From: UPXZ01 sp035402725 | GTDB taxonomy: Bacteria > Bacteroidota > Bacteroidia > Bacteroidales > Paludibacteraceae | Direction: 5' to 3' | Assembly (NCBI GenBank): GCA_035402725.1 | Contig: DAONDU010000108.1 | Location: 1 to 9,064, forward strand | DNA: 9,064 nucleotides | Part shown: positions 5,736-9,064 of the stretch, piece after piece | Position numbering within the stretch: the stretch's first letter is position 1 | How the letters are laid out: every line of letters begins with the position of its first letter | Notes under the pieces: generated by a model | The model's database searches: none | What the model was told of the DNA's origin: nothing | Seen by the model: only the letters and a program-made list of their open reading frames with translations | Translations under genes and position numbers: made by a program

Positions 5736-6629
5736 ATGCCAGAAAAAGAATGTTATAGAATAGCCATTTTCGGAAATCTTCACCGGACAGAACTCGGACT
5801 TCAGGTTTCACAGATATTCAGCTTTTTTCAAGACAAAAACATTGTAGTCTTACTGGATGAGTACATGCAAAATTATATACACGATACTTTACACATTTCA
5901 TTCAACAACGAAGAGCTTATTTCGGGTGATAATTTTACTGCTGACCTGGCGCTGAGCATTGGTGGTGACGGCACTTTTCTGAACACCGCGGCTCGTATCG
6001 GCAATAAAAACATTCCTATTCTGGGTATTAACACAGGCAGGCTTGGTTTTCTGGCCGATATTGCCAAAAATGAAGTAATTGAGGCATTGCAGGGAATTTT
6101 TGACAACAAATACACCATCGAAAAAAGGAGCCTGATGAAAGTGGAGACACTGGATGGAACACGTTTAGATGCTCCCTATGCACTTAATGATGTAGCTCTT
6201 TCGAAACAGGACAGTTCGTCGATGATTATTGTTCATGCCAAAACAAAAGGTGAACTGATTAACAGTTATCAGGCTGATGGCTTAATTATTTCAACCCCCA
6301 CCGGCTCTACCGCTTATTCGATGAGTGTGGGCGGCCCCATTGTTGTACCTCAGGCTAGAAGTTTTGTAATTTCGCCGGTGGCGTCGCATAGCCTGAATGT
6401 AAGGCCGCTCATTGTGCCCGACGACTGGGTGATTGAACTGGAAGTTGTGAGCCGCAGCAACAGCTATCAGATTTCTCTCGACGGACGTTCGAAAGTGATG
6501 GATCAAAGCACAAGACTACGCATCCGAAAAGCAGACTATGAAATCAAGGTACTTAAACCATTGAATCATACATTTTTTGAAACATTAAGAAATAAATTGC
6601 TTTGGGGTGTTGATAAAAGAAACGACTAA
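5736..6629 (+). CDS. nadK: NAD kinase (ATP-dependent NAD phosphorylation)
   Basis: Cytoplasmic enzyme that phosphorylates NAD to NADP and is normally the only bacterial source of NADP. At 297 residues it matches typical family length (about 290-300). The sequence shows the GGDGTFLNTAA motif at 76-86, with D78 as the catalytic Asp, followed by PILGINTGRLGFLADI (94-109), the ALNDVAL segment (N151-D152, equivalent to the NE/D nucleotide-binding pair), and DGLIISTPTGSTAYSMSVGG at 181-200, the signature glycine-rich active-site block. SPVASHSLNVRPLIVP (213-228) is the conserved C-terminal beta-domain stretch. It is the only rightward gene in the window. It is divergent from pdxJ, and its TAA (6627-6629) overlaps the stop of the convergent lipoprotein gene by 4 bases, leaving no room for an ordinary intergenic terminator. 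Start ATG chosen because MPEKECYRIAIFGN gives the usual short lead into the first beta-strand. Confidence 0.97.
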   Translation: MPEKECYRIAIFGNLHRTELGLQVSQIFSFFQDKNIVVLLDEYMQNYIHDTLHISFNNEELISGDNFTADLALSIGGDGTFLNTAARIGNKNIPILGINTGRLGFLADIAKNEVIEALQGIFDNKYTIEKRSLMKVETLDGTRLDAPYALNDVALSKQDSSSMIIVHAKTKGELINSYQADGLIISTPTGSTAYSMSVGGPIVVPQARSFVISPVASHSLNVRPLIVPDDWVIELEVVSRSNSYQISLDGRSKVMDQSTRLRIRKADYEIKVLKPLNHTFFETLRNKLLWGVDKRND

Positions 6630-7246
6630 CGCTTTTTTATTTTCAGAAACCGCTTAACGTTCGCGGCCGGAGGCTCAGCTGACAGATCATAGAAATCCAG
6701 CGGGACATTAAAATGTGACTTTATTTCTGTTTTTTCATTCGTCCTGAACTGAATATCTATACTGTAATTTTCAGCACCCTGCCTGCTTACGGTAAATGTA
6801 CCTTCTTTGATATACACAATTTTAGACTTGGATTCGTCGGCTTCGACGTAATACATATAAGCTCCTGAAGGCACTTCCTCGTTGTTGTCTTCAAATTTCG
6901 ATCCACTGAAAAATGTAAAAGGCTCACCACTTTCGGCAAGTGTATAAGTTCCTGCAGCAAGCATACTATCCTGCGGCGATACAAACACATCTTCCAAAAT
7001 TAGATACTGACCGGTACCTGTCAGTTCGTTGTTTTCATTGAGCGTCAAACCACTGGTAAACAGATTTAAAGACAGCACATTATTATTCTGGTTATAATTG
7101 CTGTAATATTTGCCGTAAAACGCACCATATCCCCACGTAAATTCAGGTTCATTCTCATAAACATAAGGTTTCACAGGACTTTCGGTATCACAGGCAGCCA
7201 GCATGAACAGCAATATAAGGCTTGTCAGGTATGTTTTGATTTTCAT
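6626..7246 (-). CDS. Putative lipoprotein of unrecognised family
   Basis: A 206-residue protein with a clear type II signal peptide: MKIKTY, a hydrophobic stretch LTSLILLFML, and the lipobox LAAC with C19 as the lipidated cysteine. The mature protein starts C-D-T-E-S, so Asp is at +2. The early mature region is rich in aromatic and Asn residues (WGYGAFYGKYYSNYNQNNN, about 39-57). The rest alternates hydrophobic and polar residues as a beta-rich fold would (TYTLAESGEPFTFFSG, MYYVEADESKSKIVYIKEGTFTV, YSIDIQFRTN), ending in a basic tail (KRFLKIKKR). I do not recognise a domain and assign no function. It lies 62 bases downstream of the LolC/E-type permease on the same strand; no strong terminator separates them, so it may share that transcript. 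It converges on nadK with a 4-base stop overlap. Gene reality is well supported by the signal peptide and full-length open frame. Confidence 0.82.
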   Translation of the reverse strand: MKIKTYLTSLILLFMLAACDTESPVKPYVYENEPEFTWGYGAFYGKYYSNYNQNNNVLSLNLFTSGLTLNENNELTGTGQYLILEDVFVSPQDSMLAAGTYTLAESGEPFTFFSGSKFEDNNEEVPSGAYMYYVEADESKSKIVYIKEGTFTVSRQGAENYSIDIQFRTNEKTEIKSHFNVPLDFYDLSAEPPAANVKRFLKIKKR

Positions 7247-7305
7247 TTATCGACCGGTATTAAAAAATTTCTCTTTATCAAAATAATGATTTCCGACAGA
7301 TATAA

Positions 7306-7319
7306 AGCCTAATCAGGCT
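7306..7319 (-). terminator. Weak hairpin over the permease stop codon
   Basis: On the minus strand AGCCT-GATT-AGGCT forms a 5-bp stem with a tetraloop, extendable by G-U pairs. The TAG stop of the permease gene (7311-7309) sits inside it. Only a short TTTATATCTG follows, not a proper T-run, so this is at best a weak terminator between the permease and lipoprotein genes. Confidence 0.2.
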
Positions 7320-8562
7320 CCTTCAGGGAATTGATGTATTTCACCGGATAAAGCGATGCAAACAAGCCCATAATAAGAACCGTGACGAGTACCAGTAAAA
7401 TATCGAAGAAATGGGTAGCCACCGGATAAGCATCAACGACGTATCCCTCTCCCATTTTCAACAAGCCCAGATGCTCCTGTAACAAACAAATAGCCGTGCC
7501 AAGTATAATCCCTGCCACTGCTCCCACAGCCGATATAAACCACCCTTCAAAAACAAAGATCCGTTTGATAAGCAGGTTGTCAGCTCCGAGATTACGTAGT
7601 GTCAGAATATCATCCCTTTTATCGATAATCAGCATGGAGAGCGAACCGATAATATTGAATACTGCTATCAAAAGGATAAAACAAAGTATGAGGTAGGTAA
7701 TCCACTTCTCTATTTTCATGATTTTGAAGAAACTTTCCTGCTGTTCGTAGCGATTTTGAACCTTAAACTTTTTCCCAAGAATATTTTTAATTTCATTCTG
7801 CACTTTCAGCTGGTTCTCTGAAGGATTGATCTTCAGCTCAATTTTAGAAACTTTATTCTTGTCGTAACCGAACAAGCCGCGTGCCGTTTCTACAGACAAA
7901 AATACATATTTGTTATCGTATTCGGCCTGGTTTACAATAAAAATGCCTGAAACATAAGCATCGGTAGAATTGAAACTGTTCTCGGGACGAAGGATGTTGA
8001 TACGTTCCGTTCGTTTGGGCGCATAGATTACCAAGGGGTCAAACAGGGTAGAATTCATTCCCAGTTCTGTCGCCACACCCACTCCCGCAACTGCCTTATT
8101 GATAAGGCTGTCTGTGAGCACAAACTCACCATCAAACATGATGCTGTCAATCCGGGTCATTGCCCTGAAATCGTTGCTGACTCCTTTGATAGTTGCAGGC
8201 ATCTGTTTATCCCGAAAACGCAGGAGCGCATTTTCTTCAATCACTTCGGTAAAATTGACAATGGATTTCATTTTCCGAATCTGCTGAAATTCCGGACTGC
8301 TTACATCGAACGTTTTTCCTTCAACCAGCGAAACTCTCAGGTCTGGATCAAACGCCGAGAACATGCTTTCTATCAAAGTTTCAAACCCATTGAAAACCGA
8401 CATCACACAAACGAGCGCCAGGGTGCCCACAGCAACTCCGGCTGCCGAAATTCCTGATATCACGTTGATGGTATTGTGCGATTTCTTTGAGAAAAGATAT
8501 CGCTTAGCCACCCATACCGGAAATTTCAACGCCCCTGATTTATGTGATTTATTTTCTGCCAT
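7309..8562 (-). CDS. LolC/LolE-type ABC transporter permease (FtsX/MacB fold)
   Basis: A 417-residue inner-membrane permease of the LolC/LolE family, which with the ATPase LolD extracts lipoproteins from the inner membrane for transfer to the outer membrane. Layout: FPVWVAKRYLFSKKSHNTINVIS at about 14-36, the conserved cytoplasmic amphipathic lead-in; membrane helix 1 at about 37-57 (AAGVAVGTLALVCVMSVFNGF); a large extracytoplasmic domain at about 60-285; helix 2 at about 287-312; the cytoplasmic coupling segment DKRDDILTLRNLGA (315-328); helix 3 at about 341-362; and helix 4 at about 387-405, ending ASLYPVKYINSLKEPD. The N-terminal and ...ASLYPA..A-like terminal motifs and the four-helix plan are typical of the family. 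No ATPase gene is in the window, so LolD must be encoded elsewhere. The start lies 9 bases after the rbfA stop, implying co-transcription. Lipoprotein sorting is inferred from family; another FtsX-like role is possible. Confidence 0.9.
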   Translation of the reverse strand: MAENKSHKSGALKFPVWVAKRYLFSKKSHNTINVISGISAAGVAVGTLALVCVMSVFNGFETLIESMFSAFDPDLRVSLVEGKTFDVSSPEFQQIRKMKSIVNFTEVIEENALLRFRDKQMPATIKGVSNDFRAMTRIDSIMFDGEFVLTDSLINKAVAGVGVATELGMNSTLFDPLVIYAPKRTERINILRPENSFNSTDAYVSGIFIVNQAEYDNKYVFLSVETARGLFGYDKNKVSKIELKINPSENQLKVQNEIKNILGKKFKVQNRYEQQESFFKIMKIEKWITYLILCFILLIAVFNIIGSLSMLIIDKRDDILTLRNLGADNLLIKRIFVFEGWFISAVGAVAGIILGTAICLLQEHLGLLKMGEGYVVDAYPVATHFFDILLVLVTVLIMGLFASLYPVKYINSLKEPD

Positions 8563-8571
8563 TCCCCCGAT

Positions 8572-8922
8572 TTATTCTTCCTTTTTGTCCTGTTTCAGCA
8601 GATTATCAATATTTTCCAGATAATCCAGGCTGTCGTCAATGTGAAAATAGAGTTCGGGAATGATGCGCAACTGATGACGAACCCGTTTTCCCAAATCAAA
8701 GCGAATGGATTTTGTATCGGTATTCACCTGTTCCAGTACTGATTTCACTTTATCGGCCGGGAAAATGCTGAGATGTGCACGGGCCACACTCAAATCGGGA
8801 CTGATCCGTACTCCGGTTACTGTAATCAGCGTTCCCTGCATCTTTTTGGCATAGAGTAAAAATATTTCACCCAATTCCTTTTGAAGCAGTCGCGCTATTT
8901 TTTGTTGTCTTGTTGTTTCCAT
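8572..8922 (-). CDS. rbfA: 30S ribosome-binding factor A (RbfA)
   Basis: A 116-residue cytoplasmic KH-type RNA-binding protein needed for late 30S subunit maturation, where it acts near the 16S rRNA 5' end and is important for growth in the cold. The family pattern is plain: an N-terminal helix METTRQQKIARLLQKELGEI; the strand LITVTGVRISPDLSVARAHLSIF at about 32-54; then IRFDLGKRVRHQLRIIPELYFHIDDSLDY at about 73-101, the RbfA signature with the basic helix and the P-E-L-x-F-H-x-D-D strand; and a short charged C-terminal tail (KQDKKEE). The length is normal. It starts 11 bases after the cysS stop and ends 9 bases before the permease gene, so the three are probably one transcript. The single ATG at 8922 fits the family N-terminus. 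Confidence 0.96.
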   Translation of the reverse strand: METTRQQKIARLLQKELGEIFLLYAKKMQGTLITVTGVRISPDLSVARAHLSIFPADKVKSVLEQVNTDTKSIRFDLGKRVRHQLRIIPELYFHIDDSLDYLENIDNLLKQDKKEE

Positions 8923-8933
8923 AATTTAGTTTT

Positions 8934-9064
8934 TTATATTTTCCACTCAAATCCATCTTTGGTATCCTTTATTTCAAATCCCAAAGCAGTCAGTTCATTA
9001 CGGATCTTATCGCTGGTTGCCCAGTCTTTGTTTTTCTTGGCTTCGAGCCGGATATTTAAAAGCA
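8934..9064 (-). CDS. cysS: Cysteinyl-tRNA synthetase, C-terminal end only
   Basis: The last 42 codons of a gene entering from the right edge, too short to appear as an independent open frame with its own start. The translation begins LLNIRLEAKKNKDWATSDKI, continues with RNELTALGFEIKDTKDGFEW and ends KI before a TAA stop at 8936-8934. This is the characteristic C-terminus of CysS (R-x-x-A-R/K-x-x-K-D-W-x-x-S-D-x-I-R-x-x-L-x-x-x-G-x-x-x-x-D-x-x-x-G-x-x-W), part of the helical anticodon-binding region. The catalytic Rossmann domain lies outside the window. The enzyme charges tRNA-Cys in the cytoplasm. The stop is 11 bases ahead of the rbfA ATG, indicating one transcript. Confidence 0.93.
   Translation of the reverse strand, partial: LLNIRLEAKKNKDWATSDKIRNELTALGFEIKDTKDGFEWKI

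Noticed and set aside
6650..6666. Hairpin CCGC...GCGG near the nadK/lipoprotein junction as a bidirectional terminator
   Set aside because: Only a 4-bp stem, inside the lipoprotein coding region, with no T-run after it on either strand.
8563..8571. G-rich run just before the permease ATG as a Shine-Dalgarno site
   Set aside because: It touches the start codon with no proper spacing, and Bacteroidota seldom use such sites.
1..9064. Mobile element, CRISPR array, tRNA/rRNA or defence system
   Set aside because: No transposase or integrase frame, regularly spaced repeats, terminal inverted repeats or RNA-gene signatures; nearly all sequence is accounted for by core genes.

Overview
This window looks like a chromosomal housekeeping region from a member of the Bacteroidota, most likely the order Bacteroidales. 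The pointers are an NAD kinase gene divergent from a pdxJ-exbB-exbD-tonB run, a DUF4369/thioredoxin-like lipoprotein, lipoproteins with short LxAC lipoboxes, A-rich translation leaders without clear Shine-Dalgarno sites, and AT-rich spacers carrying TAnnTTTG-like promoter motifs. The genus assignment is open; no rRNA or marker gene here settles it.

Layout, left to right. Positions 1-922 (minus): queG, epoxyqueuosine reductase, running off the left edge and missing only its last few codons. A factor-independent terminator on the minus strand (941-983) separates it from the gene upstream. Positions 995-5480 (minus) hold a compact cluster transcribed in the order pdxJ, exbB, exbD, tonB/tolA-like, DJ-1/YajL-like, and thioredoxin-fold lipoprotein. 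Positions 5481-5735 are a 255-base divergent regulatory spacer. Positions 5736-6629 (plus): nadK. Its stop codon overlaps the stop of a convergent lipoprotein gene of unknown family (6626-7246, minus). Positions 7309-9064 (minus) hold the C-terminal end of cysS, then rbfA and a LolC/LolE-type ABC permease, closely packed and probably co-transcribed, with the lipoprotein gene 62 bases downstream.

How the genes fit together. ExbB, ExbD and the TonB/TolA-like protein form one inner-membrane proton-driven motor that would transmit energy to the outer membrane. The two lipoproteins and the LolC/E-type permease are also envelope functions. PdxJ (vitamin B6), NadK (NADP), QueG (tRNA queuosine), CysS (Cys-tRNA) and RbfA (30S maturation) are core cytoplasmic functions.

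I see no mobile element, CRISPR array, RNA gene, prophage or defence cassette, and no evidence for a wholly new system. The points most worth a second look are: the thioredoxin-like lipoprotein that has lost its CXXC motif; the in-frame ATG-TAA directly ahead of the probable TTG start of queG, itself squeezed against a terminator; the TolA-like build of the TonB-family protein with a single ExbD; the unassigned lipoprotein next to a lipoprotein-sorting-type permease; and the terminator-like hairpin in the pdxJ leader.
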